Shown piece after piece: positions 54,069 to 63,786 of a DNA stretch of 64,000 nt. Source of the DNA: Ignavibacteriota bacterium (GTDB lineage Bacteria; Bacteroidota; Ignavibacteria; UBA10030; UBA6906); contig JADJHP010000001.1 in NCBI GenBank assembly GCA_016707525.1, forward strand, positions 558,001-622,000, read 5' to 3'. The notes beneath the pieces are model-generated. The model saw nothing but the letters and a program-made list of their open reading frames with translations. It ran no database searches and had not been told where the DNA came from. Within the stretch, counting starts at the first letter, position 1; each line of letters begins with the position of its first letter. A program made the translations under genes and the position numbers.

Positions 54069-55184
54069 TCAGTGGTGGTCGTGCTTCTTGTGCGTAACCG
54101 AATCTGTGACCCAGTCGGCGATGAAAAGATTCGTCTCACCCCGCACCTTCGCGCCACGGTTGGACGCGAACACCAGCTTCTTCCCATCGCGGGTGAACAT
54201 CGGGAAACCATCAAACGTCTCGTTGAAGGTGATGCGGGTAAGTCCTTGTCCATCAACACCTATCATATACAGATCAAAGTTTCTTCCACGTGTATCCGAA
54301 AGGTTGGAGGCAAAGATGATGTGCTTATTGTCCGGGTGGAAGAACGGTGCAAAATTCGCCGCACCGTTGTTGGTGATCTGGCGGCGCCCCGAACCGTCGG
54401 CGTTCATGACGAACAACTCCATCCTGGAAGGCTTCACAAGATCCGATGCCAGTAACCCCTTGTACGTCGCCGCGGATGCGCTGTCCGCCTGGTGCCACGC
54501 GCGGTACACGATCGTTGCCCCATCCCACGAGTAGAATGCCCCGCCGTCATACCCCAATTCGTTCGTCAACCTGCGGATATCGCTTCCATCGGTCTTCATC
54601 GAATACAGATCGAGGTCTCCGTCACGCGTGGAAGTGAAGACGATCCGGTCTCCGCGGGGAGATACCGTTGCTTCAGCGTCGTACCCGGGAGCCGCCGCAA
54701 GAGGCGTGATGCCGCTGCCATCGAGACGCGCGGTGTAGATGTCGTAGGACGGATAGATCGCCCAGACATATCCCTGGGAGTGGTCCGGCACCGGCGGACA
54801 ATCCGCGCTTGCGGCATGGGTCGAAGCAAACAGAATGGTCGTGTCCCCGGGGAGGAAATAGCCGCAGGTCGTCCTGCCGGTTCCGGTGCTGACCATCGAG
54901 AAGGAAGCATCGGCGAGGTTCATGACGTACTGAGCATCGCATGTGCGGGGAGCGTGCGTCGCTTGAAAGATCAGCCTGGTCTCGTCAAAAGAGAAGTAGC
55001 CTTCAGCGTTCTCGCCGCCAAAGGTGAGCTGACGGATGTTGGCCAGGTGGGTCTCGCCGGGAAGCAGTGCAGGTGATTGCGCGGTGGCGACCGGCACGTG
55101 GAGCGAACAGAGGGTGAGCGAGGCCAGCATCATCAGGTGCCGGACAGCTGTGCGCGTCCCGGAGCGAAGCGGCAGTACAGGCAT
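54069..55184 (-). CDS. TolB-like beta-propeller protein
   Basis: 371 residues. An N-terminal signal peptide (LMMLASLTLCSLHVPVATAQ) precedes PD40-type repeats: DGSDIRRLT, DGSGRRQIT, DGQGLTRIT and repeated FSSTRDG/FASNLSD-like strands. Such periplasmic propellers usually bind partner proteins. It is probably transcribed with the M28 peptidase downstream. The tail ends in HKKHDHH. Start at 55184 is chosen because it precedes the signal peptide and follows a promoter by about 40 bases. Confidence 0.83.
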   Translation of the reverse strand: MPVLPLRSGTRTAVRHLMMLASLTLCSLHVPVATAQSPALLPGETHLANIRQLTFGGENAEGYFSFDETRLIFQATHAPRTCDAQYVMNLADASFSMVSTGTGRTTCGYFLPGDTTILFASTHAASADCPPVPDHSQGYVWAIYPSYDIYTARLDGSGITPLAAAPGYDAEATVSPRGDRIVFTSTRDGDLDLYSMKTDGSDIRRLTNELGYDGGAFYSWDGATIVYRAWHQADSASAATYKGLLASDLVKPSRMELFVMNADGSGRRQITNNGAANFAPFFHPDNKHIIFASNLSDTRGRNFDLYMIGVDGQGLTRITFNETFDGFPMFTRDGKKLVFASNRGAKVRGETNLFIADWVTDSVTHKKHDHH

Positions 55185-55224
55185 GGGCGTCAATGAACGT
55201 TGTGGATGGTCACGTGAATGACTC

Positions 55225-55253
55225 AATATACTCTCACAGGGGGTGAGTTGCAA
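55225..55253 (-). promoter_or_regulatory. promoter of the TolB-like gene and M28 peptidase
   Basis: Minus strand: -35 TTGCAA (55248-55253), 17-base spacer, -10 TATATT (55225-55230). Divergent, back to back, with the promoter of yqeY: the two -35 boxes are only 5 bases apart. Confidence 0.65.
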
Positions 55254-55258
55254 GGTTA

Positions 55259-55287
55259 TTGACATTCGGAGCCGGTGTGGATATATT
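55259..55287 (+). promoter_or_regulatory. sigma-70-type promoter of the yqeY-mutS2-accC-purL operon
   Basis: Perfect -35 TTGACA (55259-55264), 17-base spacer, -10 TATATT (55282-55287): the same boxes and spacing as the lrp-glnA promoter. Leader about 30 bases with GAGGAAA before ATG 55323. Confidence 0.75.
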
Positions 55288-55322
55288 TAATATTCCCATG
55301 ACGACCGCACGACGAGGAAACT

Positions 55323-55781
55323 ATGTCCCTGAGAGAAAAGATCGCTGAAGATATGAAAACCGCCATGAAAAGCGGTCAAACCCGCCGCCTCGAAACGCTA
55401 CGCTCGATCAAGGCGGCCATGCTGGAAAAAGAGATCTCGATGCGTGGTGGTCCCACGCAGATGTCCCCTGAGGATGAGCTCGGCGTGGTCATGAGCGCTG
55501 CCAAGCGCCGGAAAGAATCGATCGAGATGTTCGCCCAGGGCGGGAGGCAGGACCTTGTCGCGGAGGAAACGGAAGAACTCGCGATCATCCAGGAGTATCT
55601 CCCGAAACAGCTCGGCCGTCCGGAGATCGAAGCCATCGTCCGCGACGTGATCGCGCAGACCGGAGCGAAGTCCGCCGCCGACTTCGGCAAGGTGATGCCC
55701 CTGACGATGAAGCAGTTGAAAGGGAAGGCCGACGGCAAACTGATCCAGGACATCGTGAAGGAGCTCCTCGCTGGAGCCTGA
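55323..55781 (+). CDS. yqeY: GatB/YqeY domain protein
   Basis: 152 residues, helical. SLREKIAEDMKTAMKSGQTRRLETLRSIKAAM and the C-terminal GKVMPLTMKQLKGKADGKLIQDIVKELL identify the YqeY family, related to the tail domain of GatB that contacts tRNA. The exact role is not settled. Four bases separate it from mutS2. First gene of a tight six-gene plus-strand operon. Confidence 0.92.
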   Translation: MSLREKIAEDMKTAMKSGQTRRLETLRSIKAAMLEKEISMRGGPTQMSPEDELGVVMSAAKRRKESIEMFAQGGRQDLVAEETEELAIIQEYLPKQLGRPEIEAIVRDVIAQTGAKSAADFGKVMPLTMKQLKGKADGKLIQDIVKELLAGA

Positions 55782-55785
55782 GCGG

Positions 55786-58161
55786 ATGGGTCCCTTCGAC
55801 ATCGCCATTGAGAAACTGGAATTCGTCAGGGTGCGGCAGCGTGTCGCGCGCTATGCCGTGTCCGATGCAGCCAGGGACTTGATCGAGAACACGCCTCCTC
55901 TCGGAGATGCTGATGCGGTCAGGGCCGAACTGGGGCGCGTCACTGCACTCAAGCGTCTCCTGGAGGTTGAAGATTCGCTCCCCCTCGAAGGGATGCAGCA
56001 TATCCGTCCGGCTGTGCAGAAAGCCGGCGTCGAGGGGAGCATTCTCACCCCCCGCGAGCTGTCACAGGTGGGCAGCACCCTCCGCGCCTCGCGTATCCTC
56101 CGCTCCTCGGTGCACAAGCGGCGCGACGCCCATCCGGCCGTTTGGGAACTCGTGGAGGCCTTGCCGTTCGACAAGGTTCTCGAATTCAACATCGACCAGG
56201 CCATCGATGAGACCGGAGCCGTACGCGCCACGGCCTCACGCGAGCTGCAATCCATCCGGCGCGCGATCGCGGACCGGTACGACGACCTCCGCAAACGGCT
56301 GGAGTCGGTCCTGCGCGGCGTCTCTGATCTCGGCTTCAGCCAGGATGAGATCATCACCACCCGTGAAGGGCGGATGGTGATCCCCGTGAAGGTGGAGCAC
56401 AAGAAACGCGTTCCGGGATTCATCCATAGCGCCTCTTCCAGCGGCGCAACGGTGTTCATCGAGCCGACGGAAACGCTGGAGCTGAACAACGAGATCAGGA
56501 GCCTTCAATTCCAGGAGCAGCGCGAGATCGAGCGCATCCTGCGCGAACTCACCGTGGCCGTCGGCGCGCAGAAGCCGGCTCTCCTCCGCATGGTCGAGGT
56601 CCTGGCCACCGTGGACGTCTTGCAGGCGAAAGCGAAGTATTCCATCGAGGTCCTTGGCGTTGAGCCACGCGTAGATGATGCCGGTGTCGTGCACCTCCGT
56701 GACGCGCGCCACCCGCTGCTGATCGCGAATCATGGCCGGCAGGGGACCATCCCGCTGGACCTCGACCTGGGAGGGTCGTACACGACGCTCCTCATCAGCG
56801 GTCCCAATGCGGGCGGCAAGAGCGTTGCGCTCAAATGCCTCGGCGTCTTCGCGCTCATGACGCAAAGCGGGATGCATATCCCGGCACGGGAAGATGCCGT
56901 GATGCCGGTCTTTGCGAATATGTTCGTGGATATCGGAGACGAGCAATCGATCGAGAGCGATCTCAGCACGTTCAGCTCGCATCTCACGAATCTCAAGACC
57001 ATCGTACGCGGCGCAACTTCCCGCAGCCTCGTGCTGATCGATGAGATCGGCACAGGCACGGATCCCGCGGAAGGCGGCGCACTCGCCGCGGCAGTGCTCG
57101 AGCGTCTGACGCACATCAGAGCCCTCACGATCGCGACAACGCACCACGGCGCACTGAAGATGTTCGCACATGAAACGCCGGGGATCGAGAACGGCGCGAT
57201 GGAATTCGACCAGAAGACGCTCGCGCCAACATACCGCTTCCGGCCGGGCGTGCCCGGAAGCAGTTATGCCCTGGAGATGGCCGACCGGCTCGGCTTCCCG
57301 ACGGATCTCATGGAGCGGTCCCGTATCCTGCTCGGGGGCGATCATATGCGCCTCGATACGCTGCTCCAGGAACTGGAGGCCTCGGCCCAGGAACACCGTG
57401 AGACCTCGGAACGCCTCAAGAGTGAACGTGCGCGTGCTGAAGCACTCGTCACCGAGCACACGACAAAACTCGCCGCACTCACGAAGGAATCGCGCGAACT
57501 GAAACGCAAGGCCGCCGAAGACGCGCGTGCCATCGTGGAGCGTGCGAATGCGACGATCGAACAGGCGGTGAAGGCGATCCGCGAACAGCATGCATCGCGC
57601 GAGGTGGTGCGCGAAGCACGATCACAGGTCTCTGCCGTGCGGGCCGCGATCGAGGAGATAGCACACCTTCCCGATCCGGAACCCGTTGCGGATCCCTCGC
57701 CCGAAGGCCCGTTGAAGGCCGGCATGACGGTGATCCTGAGCGGGAAGACGGAAGCGGGAGAGATCGAAGCCATCTCCGCGGATGGCCGCACCGCAACGGT
57801 GGTGTTCGGGATCGTGCGGATGCGCGTCCCCGTTCATGACCTCGAGGCCACCCGGAAACGAAAAGCCACACGCCCAACGCCATCGTCGTCCTACCTTGAG
57901 AAACCGGAGGAGGTCGAACGGGAATTGGACCTGCGCGGGATGACCGGCGATGAAGCCCTTCCTCTGGTCGACAAGTTCATCGACGCGGCGATCCTTGCCG
58001 GGCTGCACCGCGTGGATGTGATCCACGGCAAGGGGACCGGCGCCCTTCGCCGGCGCGTGACGGAATTCCTGGCGAACCACCCGCGGGTGCGCTCGTACCG
58101 CCTCGGTGAGTGGAACGAAGGCGGCACCGGTGCCACGGTGGTGGAACTCGCGGACCAATGA
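55786..58161 (+). CDS. mutS2: endonuclease MutS2
   Basis: 791 residues. A MutS-like core with clamp region and ATPase: Walker A SGPNAGGKSVALKCLG, Walker B region SLVLIDEIGTGTDPAEGGALAAAVLE, and the ATTHHGALK switch. A coiled coil (about residues 525-615) leads to a KOW-like segment and a C-terminal Smr nuclease domain (LDLRGMTGDEALPLVDKFI...VIHGKGTGALRRRV). MutS2 acts in ribosome rescue or in suppressing recombination, depending on species. No mismatch-recognition domain is present, as expected. Confidence 0.95.
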   Translation: MGPFDIAIEKLEFVRVRQRVARYAVSDAARDLIENTPPLGDADAVRAELGRVTALKRLLEVEDSLPLEGMQHIRPAVQKAGVEGSILTPRELSQVGSTLRASRILRSSVHKRRDAHPAVWELVEALPFDKVLEFNIDQAIDETGAVRATASRELQSIRRAIADRYDDLRKRLESVLRGVSDLGFSQDEIITTREGRMVIPVKVEHKKRVPGFIHSASSSGATVFIEPTETLELNNEIRSLQFQEQREIERILRELTVAVGAQKPALLRMVEVLATVDVLQAKAKYSIEVLGVEPRVDDAGVVHLRDARHPLLIANHGRQGTIPLDLDLGGSYTTLLISGPNAGGKSVALKCLGVFALMTQSGMHIPAREDAVMPVFANMFVDIGDEQSIESDLSTFSSHLTNLKTIVRGATSRSLVLIDEIGTGTDPAEGGALAAAVLERLTHIRALTIATTHHGALKMFAHETPGIENGAMEFDQKTLAPTYRFRPGVPGSSYALEMADRLGFPTDLMERSRILLGGDHMRLDTLLQELEASAQEHRETSERLKSERARAEALVTEHTTKLAALTKESRELKRKAAEDARAIVERANATIEQAVKAIREQHASREVVREARSQVSAVRAAIEEIAHLPDPEPVADPSPEGPLKAGMTVILSGKTEAGEIEAISADGRTATVVFGIVRMRVPVHDLEATRKRKATRPTPSSSYLEKPEEVERELDLRGMTGDEALPLVDKFIDAAILAGLHRVDVIHGKGTGALRRRVTEFLANHPRVRSYRLGEWNEGGTGATVVELADQ

Positions 58162-58162
58162 C

Positions 58163-59716
58163 ATGACAACGAAGCGCCCCATACGAACGGTGTTGATCGC
58201 GAACCGCGGAGAGATCGCGGTGCGGATCATCCGTACCTGTCGCGAGATGGGGATCCGGACGGTCGCGGTGTATTCCGATGCCGACCGGATGAGTCCGCAC
58301 GTGCTGATGGCCGACGCCGCGTACCGGCTGGGTCCGCCTCCTGCACGCGAGAGCTATCTCCGGATGGATGTGCTTCTTGCCGTGGCCCGCGAGTCCGGCA
58401 CCGATGCCGTGCATCCGGGCTATGGTTTTCTCTCCGAGAACGCTGCGTTCGCGGCGGCTGTGCAAGATGCCGGACTCATCTGGATCGGGCCGCCGGCAAG
58501 CGCCATCCGCGCGATGGGGGACAAGACGGCGGCGCGCGCGCTCATGACCAAAGCAGGTGTGCCCACGGTTCCCGGGACCGACGGGCCCGTGGGGTCACGT
58601 GAGGAGGCCGAAGCGTTCTGCCGGACGGCGGGGTTTCCCGTCCTGATCAAAGCCGCCGCCGGCGGTGGAGGCAAGGGGATGCGCGTGGTGCAGACCGGAG
58701 CCGAACTCGCCGGGTCGCTGGAGCAGGCACAGTCGGAAGCCCGGTCGGCCTTCGGGGATGCGCGGGTCTACATCGAACGCTACCTTGAACAGCCACGTCA
58801 TATCGAATTCCAGATACTCGCCGATGCGCATGGTGCCGTGATCCACCTCGGCGAGCGCGAATGCTCCATCCAGCGCCGCCACCAGAAGGTGGTGGAAGAG
58901 AGCCCGTCCGTTGTCCTCGATGAAGCGCTGCGCCACACCATGGGGCAGACCGCGGTCCGTGCCGCACAGGCATGCGGGTATGTGAGCGCAGGAACGATCG
59001 AGTTCCTCGTGGATCGGGACCGCAGGTTCTATTTCCTCGAGATGAATACACGCCTGCAGGTGGAACATCCGATCACGGAACTCCGTACAGGATCGGATCT
59101 GGTCCGCGAGCAGATCCGGATCGCCTCCGGCGAACCGCTCGGGATCACGCAGGACGATGTACGGTTTTCGGGACATGCCATCGAATGCCGCATTTGTGCA
59201 GAAGACCCCGCCAACGGCTTCCTGCCTTCCACAGGCAGGATCACCCGCCTCCGGGCTCCGGCGGGTCCGGGCGTCCGCGAGGACCGCGGCGTGAACGAAG
59301 GCGGTGAGGTTTCTGTCTACTACGACCCGATGATCGCCAAGTTGATCGTGTGGGCAAAGGACCGACGGGCTGCGATCGAGCGCATGCGTCGGGCGCTGGC
59401 GGAGTATGAGGTCGAGGGTGTCACAACGAATATCCCGGCATGCAATTTCGTCCTCGCTCATCCGTCATTTGAGACTGGGACGTACGATACGGGATTCTTC
59501 CAGCGCTGGTACCGTCCGGAGGAGCAGCCCGGGCCGGAACAAGGCGAAGCCGAAGCCATGGCACTCCTTGCGGTATGGTTGGAGCGGAATGGAGACCTGG
59601 CATCAGGGAGCGGCGAGATCTCTGGCAGCGGAGTTGTGGTTTCTCCCGCCTCGCCCGCAGGCAGGGAAGGATGGAAGGCCGGGCGGATACGGGCGCTGCG
59701 GGGAGGTGCCGCATGA
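58163..59716 (+). CDS. accC: biotin carboxylase subunit of an acyl-CoA carboxylase
   Basis: 517 residues. ATP-grasp biotin carboxylase: VLIANRGEIAVRIIRTCREMGI, HPGYGFLSENAAFA, the glycine loop KAAAGGGGKGMRVV, and EMNTRLQVEHPITE. It is about 70 residues longer than E. coli AccC; the tail (from RWYRPEEQPGPE on) is low in conserved motifs, as in acyl-CoA carboxylase alpha subunits. It carboxylates biotin on the carrier encoded next. No carboxyltransferase gene is in the window, so acetyl-, propionyl- or methylcrotonyl-CoA specificity is open. Confidence 0.92.
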   Translation: MTTKRPIRTVLIANRGEIAVRIIRTCREMGIRTVAVYSDADRMSPHVLMADAAYRLGPPPARESYLRMDVLLAVARESGTDAVHPGYGFLSENAAFAAAVQDAGLIWIGPPASAIRAMGDKTAARALMTKAGVPTVPGTDGPVGSREEAEAFCRTAGFPVLIKAAAGGGGKGMRVVQTGAELAGSLEQAQSEARSAFGDARVYIERYLEQPRHIEFQILADAHGAVIHLGERECSIQRRHQKVVEESPSVVLDEALRHTMGQTAVRAAQACGYVSAGTIEFLVDRDRRFYFLEMNTRLQVEHPITELRTGSDLVREQIRIASGEPLGITQDDVRFSGHAIECRICAEDPANGFLPSTGRITRLRAPAGPGVREDRGVNEGGEVSVYYDPMIAKLIVWAKDRRAAIERMRRALAEYEVEGVTTNIPACNFVLAHPSFETGTYDTGFFQRWYRPEEQPGPEQGEAEAMALLAVWLERNGDLASGSGEISGSGVVVSPASPAGREGWKAGRIRALRGGAA

Positions 59717-60216
59717 ACGCCATCCGCTATGACGTGGAGGTTGGCGGTGCGAGGATCCCGGTCGATGCTGATCCTGAAAAGGGCATCTGCCTTGCAGATA
59801 CGGGCCGAACTGCGGATATTGTACCTGTGGATGGGGAAAGCTGGTCGGTGATCCTGGGAGGCCGTTCGTACACCCTCCACGTGAAAAGGACCGCCGATGC
59901 ATTGCGGATGCGTGGCCGCGGTCCCGAAGTGGCGGTGCAGATGGAATCGGAGCGGTCACGCCTCTTGAAGCTTGCCGGCGCATCCGCGCCCAGGCCGGAG
60001 CATGGAACGCGGATATCCGCCCCCATGCCGGCGCTTGTGATGCGGATCGAGGTGACGGCCGGCCAGGAGGTGGCAGCAGGCCAGGGCCTTATCGTGCTTG
60101 AAGCCATGAAGATGGAGAATGAGATACGGGCCCCTCGTGCGGGCAGGATCGCCTCAGTGCCAGCAAGAGTTGGGAGCCCTGTTGAGAAAGGTGAAGTACT
60201 GGTCATACTCGAATGA
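59713..60216 (+). CDS. biotin carboxyl carrier protein
   Basis: 167 residues. The C-terminal biotinyl domain carries EAMKMENEIRAP with the biotinylated Lys; before it ISAPMPALVMRIEVTAGQEVAAGQGL. The N-terminal 90 residues form a small beta-rich domain, as in split acyl-CoA carboxylase alpha chains. ATGA overlap with accC and with the following porin gene. The split accC plus carrier arrangement resembles the two halves of PccA or MccA. Confidence 0.92.
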   Translation: MNAIRYDVEVGGARIPVDADPEKGICLADTGRTADIVPVDGESWSVILGGRSYTLHVKRTADALRMRGRGPEVAVQMESERSRLLKLAGASAPRPEHGTRISAPMPALVMRIEVTAGQEVAAGQGLIVLEAMKMENEIRAPRAGRIASVPARVGSPVEKGEVLVILE

Positions 60217-61484
60217 AGATCTCTAAGCTTTCCTATTCTATACTCTTAGTATTGATCGCCTTGGGTGGAATGGAGCATTCAGCGAACGCTGGTGGATTCC
60301 AGTCCGGGGCACCCACGGCTCGTGCGCTCGGGCTCGGTGGGGCAGCGACCGCGCTCATCGGTGATCAAGCGGGTGTCTTTTCCAACACCGCCTCGTTGTC
60401 CTTCATGCGTGGGACGAATCTCGCACTGGGGGCAACCGTGACGATGCCAGAGTATCAGTTCAGCGGCGTGCTCCCGTCCACGGCAACGAGCAAGATGAAT
60501 CCCCAATCGATGTTCCCTCCGAGCGTATCCCTCTCGCACACGTTCGCGAATGGACTCGGGATCGGCATCTCAGCGAGCATCCCGTATCAGATCAAGACAA
60601 ACTGGGGAGAGAGTTGGGTGGGGAGCCCCATCGTCATCTCCTCTGAGATACGGGGAGTGCAGGTGTCACCCGGCGTCGCGTTCAAGATCGGAAAAAACCT
60701 GGCTGCGGCGTTAGGCATTCAGGCGACCTTTGTCCGGATGGACCATTCGCGTCGGTATGGTGATGTGCCGGATGCGCAGACCGGTATATTTCCCACGATG
60801 TCAATGACCGGAAGCGCTGATGTGGCCTATGGTTTCGACATCGGCCTGATGTATTCTCCAGGCGATGCTTTTTCGCTCGGTCTGGCGCTCAGGAGCAAGA
60901 CGACCGCGGAGATCATCAACGGCACGGTGACGTATACCGGCGACATAGGGGAGCCGTCTTCGAACTCCGGTGGCGGCACAAGCTTCGCAACGACCCTGAC
61001 GCTGCCTGAGAGGGTCCGTGCCGGATTCATGCTCCGCCCCCTGGATGCATTCCTGGTCACAGGAGATGTGGAGTATACGCGGTGGTCCGGGGTCAAGGGT
61101 GTGACCATCCGGCTCGGGTCACCGGTCTCCACCAGGCTGATCGATCAGTCTGGCTGGAAGGATGTGCTTGCGTACCGCGCAGGCGTGGAATTCACCATCG
61201 CGGACGTCACGTTGCGGGGTGGCCTTGGCGTCGAGCCTTCGCCGGTGCCCGATGCTGAATTGCGGCCTTCGTTGCCTGACGCGAGCGGTTTTCGTTATAG
61301 CGTCGGGGTCGGGTACGCCGTCGAGGACGGACTCGTTCTTGATCTCGGACTGCAGGTGGAGCGGTATGCGGACCGGACCATCACCGATTCGCACGTCCTG
61401 TATGGCACAGACAAGTATTTCAATGGTACCTATGCGATGTCGAGCACGATCTTCGCCCTCACACTCAGCTATTCCTGGAAATGA
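60213..61484 (+). CDS. FadL/TodX-family outer-membrane transporter
   Basis: 423 residues. Signal peptide (ILLVLIALGGMEHSANA), then the FadL N-terminal plug-like region GGFQSGAPTARALGLGGAATALIGDQAGVFSNTASLSFM with its N-P/N-T-A box variant, followed by repeated barrel strands to the C-terminal SYSWK. FadL-type barrels import long-chain fatty acids or aromatic hydrocarbons. Placement after acyl-CoA carboxylase subunits is consistent with fatty-acid uptake. Confidence 0.9.
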   Translation: MKISKLSYSILLVLIALGGMEHSANAGGFQSGAPTARALGLGGAATALIGDQAGVFSNTASLSFMRGTNLALGATVTMPEYQFSGVLPSTATSKMNPQSMFPPSVSLSHTFANGLGIGISASIPYQIKTNWGESWVGSPIVISSEIRGVQVSPGVAFKIGKNLAAALGIQATFVRMDHSRRYGDVPDAQTGIFPTMSMTGSADVAYGFDIGLMYSPGDAFSLGLALRSKTTAEIINGTVTYTGDIGEPSSNSGGGTSFATTLTLPERVRAGFMLRPLDAFLVTGDVEYTRWSGVKGVTIRLGSPVSTRLIDQSGWKDVLAYRAGVEFTIADVTLRGGLGVEPSPVPDAELRPSLPDASGFRYSVGVGYAVEDGLVLDLGLQVERYADRTITDSHVLYGTDKYFNGTYAMSSTIFALTLSYSWK

Positions 61485-63739
61485 ACATGAGCACTCCCGT
61501 CAATTTCCCCGGTGAACCGGAATCCACCCTTGCCTCGGCCCAGCAGCACGGCCTGACGGAGGAGGAGTACGGGAAGATCCTCAGCATTCTCGGGCGGGTT
61601 CCGACGTACACCGAACTCGGGATCTACAGTGTGATGTGGAGTGAGCACTGCAGTTACAAGAACTCGATCGCGCAGATCAAGACGCTGCCGCGCAGTGGCG
61701 GCCGTCTGCTTGTCGGTGCCGGAGAAGAGAATGCCGGTCTCGTGGATATCGGGGACGGACTCGCGGTCGCGTTCAAGATCGAAAGCCACAACCATCCGTC
61801 GGCGGTCGAGCCATACCAGGGAGCGGCGACAGGTGTAGGCGGGATCATGCGCGACATCTTCACCATGGGTGCGAGGCCGATCGCAGCCCTCAACTCGCTG
61901 CGGTTCGGCTCGCTCGAGAGCGCGCGGACGCGCCATCTGGTGGATGGTGTTGTGCGTGGGATTGGTGACTACGGCAATAGCTTCGGCGTTCCCACGGTCG
62001 CGGGGGAAGTGTATTTCGACCCCTGCTATCATGACAACCCTCTGGTGAATGCGATGTCGGTCGGCGTCGTCAAGCATGGTGCCTGGGCAAGTGCCGTGGC
62101 CAAGGGTGCCGGGAATCCCATGATGATCGTGGGATCCTCGACCGGCCGCGATGGCATTCACGGGGCGACGTTCGCCTCGGAAGAGATCTCGGAAGCATCG
62201 GAGAAGAAGCGGCCCTCCGTGCAGGTGGGTGATCCGTTCACCGAGAAGCTGCTCCTCGAGGCGACACTCGAGGCGATCCGGTCCGGATTCGTCGTCGGCA
62301 TTCAGGACATGGGGGCCGCGGGGATCACGTGCTCGACATCCGAGATGAGCGCGAAAGGGAAGTGCGGGATGCGGATCGACCTGGACAAGGTTCCGGCCCG
62401 CGAGACGGGGATGAGCGCGTACGAATTGATGCTTTCGGAATCGCAGGAGCGGATGCTGGTCTGTGTCGAACGGGGACACGAGGCGAAGGTCCGTGCGATC
62501 TTCGAAAAGTGGGATCTGCACGCCGAGATCATCGGGGAGGTCATCGATGAGGACCGGTTGTACATCTCGTACCGGGGAAAGCTCGTGGCGGACCTTCCTC
62601 CGGAGACCCTGGTCCTCGGTGGCGGTGCTCCCGTCTATATCCGTGAGGCGATCAGGCCCGACTACCTCGACAGCGTGAACGCCCTGGATCTTGCGTCCGT
62701 GCCGGAGCCCGTGGATCCGGCCGCGGTCCTGTTGGCCTTGATGGCGGCACCGGACATAGCCTCGAAGCGCTGGGTGTACGAGCAATACGACAGCATGGTG
62801 CGGACGAACAACGTCGTAATGACCGGAGGTGATGCGGCTGTAGTCTATGTCAAAGAAGGACATAAGGGCCTCGCGGTAAAGACAGATTGCAATGGCCGGT
62901 ATGTGTATTTGAATCCGCGCCGGGGAGCGCAGATCGCCGTAGCCGAATCGGCAAGGAACGTGGCGTGCACAGGGGCAACGCCGGTCGCGGTCACGAACTG
63001 CTTGAATTTCGGCAATCCATACAAACCGGGTGTCTACTGGCAGTTCAAGGAGGCCATTGCAGGGATTGGCGAGGCGTGCCGGGTGTTTGACACGCCGGTG
63101 ACGGGCGGGAATGTCAGCTTTTATAACGAGAGCCCCACGGCGAGCGTCTATCCGACGCCCGTTATTGGGATGCTCGGGGTTCTCGATGACATCCGGCGTT
63201 CGACACGCGCCGCATTCCTGCATCCAGGGCGTGACGTGCTTCTTCTTGGTGTCACGCGCGGGCATCTTGGTGGTTCAACGTACCTCGCCGCGATCCATGG
63301 CAGAGTGGCTGGAGATGCTCCGGCCCTGGATCTTCATGAGGAGGCCCGGCTGTACAAGGTCCTTGCCGAGCTTGCGGATGGTGGCTTGATCGAGTCGGCG
63401 CATGATTGTGCCGATGGTGGGCTTGCGGTGGCGCTTGCAGAGGGCTGTATCATCGACGAAAGCAGCAAGGTCGGGGTTACGGTGCGACTCGAAGCAGCAG
63501 GCCTTCGCGTGGATCAGCTGCTCTTTGGAGAGGACCAATCGCGGGTGGTGTTGAGCTGCAGGCCCGAGGAAACATCTGCGGTGTGCGCGTGTGCGAAGAA
63601 GCACGACATCACGTGTACGAAGATCGGGACCACGGGTGGAGATGGGCTGGTGATAGAGGGGATACTTGACGTACCGGCGGAGGAGCTGGCGCACGCATAC
63701 TACGGATCCATCGCCTCAAAGATGAAGCAGCCCACTTAA
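61481..63739 (+). CDS. purL: phosphoribosylformylglycinamidine synthase subunit PurL
   Basis: 752 residues, the small PurL of the PurLQS type. It converts FGAR to FGAM with ATP and glutamine-derived ammonia in purine synthesis. Motifs: ELGIYSVMWSEHCSYKNSI, ESHNHPSAVEPYQGAATGVGGIMRDIFTMGARPIA, GDYGNSFGVPTVAGEVYFD, and ESAHDCADGGLAVALAEG. The glutaminase purQ and purS are not adjacent. ATGA overlap with the FadL gene; end of the operon. Confidence 0.96.
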   Translation: MNMSTPVNFPGEPESTLASAQQHGLTEEEYGKILSILGRVPTYTELGIYSVMWSEHCSYKNSIAQIKTLPRSGGRLLVGAGEENAGLVDIGDGLAVAFKIESHNHPSAVEPYQGAATGVGGIMRDIFTMGARPIAALNSLRFGSLESARTRHLVDGVVRGIGDYGNSFGVPTVAGEVYFDPCYHDNPLVNAMSVGVVKHGAWASAVAKGAGNPMMIVGSSTGRDGIHGATFASEEISEASEKKRPSVQVGDPFTEKLLLEATLEAIRSGFVVGIQDMGAAGITCSTSEMSAKGKCGMRIDLDKVPARETGMSAYELMLSESQERMLVCVERGHEAKVRAIFEKWDLHAEIIGEVIDEDRLYISYRGKLVADLPPETLVLGGGAPVYIREAIRPDYLDSVNALDLASVPEPVDPAAVLLALMAAPDIASKRWVYEQYDSMVRTNNVVMTGGDAAVVYVKEGHKGLAVKTDCNGRYVYLNPRRGAQIAVAESARNVACTGATPVAVTNCLNFGNPYKPGVYWQFKEAIAGIGEACRVFDTPVTGGNVSFYNESPTASVYPTPVIGMLGVLDDIRRSTRAAFLHPGRDVLLLGVTRGHLGGSTYLAAIHGRVAGDAPALDLHEEARLYKVLAELADGGLIESAHDCADGGLAVALAEGCIIDESSKVGVTVRLEAAGLRVDQLLFGEDQSRVVLSCRPEETSAVCACAKKHDITCTKIGTTGGDGLVIEGILDVPAEELAHAYYGSIASKMKQPT

Positions 63740-63786
63740 CATAATACACATTATATGAAAGAGTGACCGTCCAGGCAGGTGCAATA

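Noticed and set aside
61469..63265. 598-codon minus-strand frame opposite purL
   Set aside because: Shadow of purL codon bias; no recognisable domain or start context.
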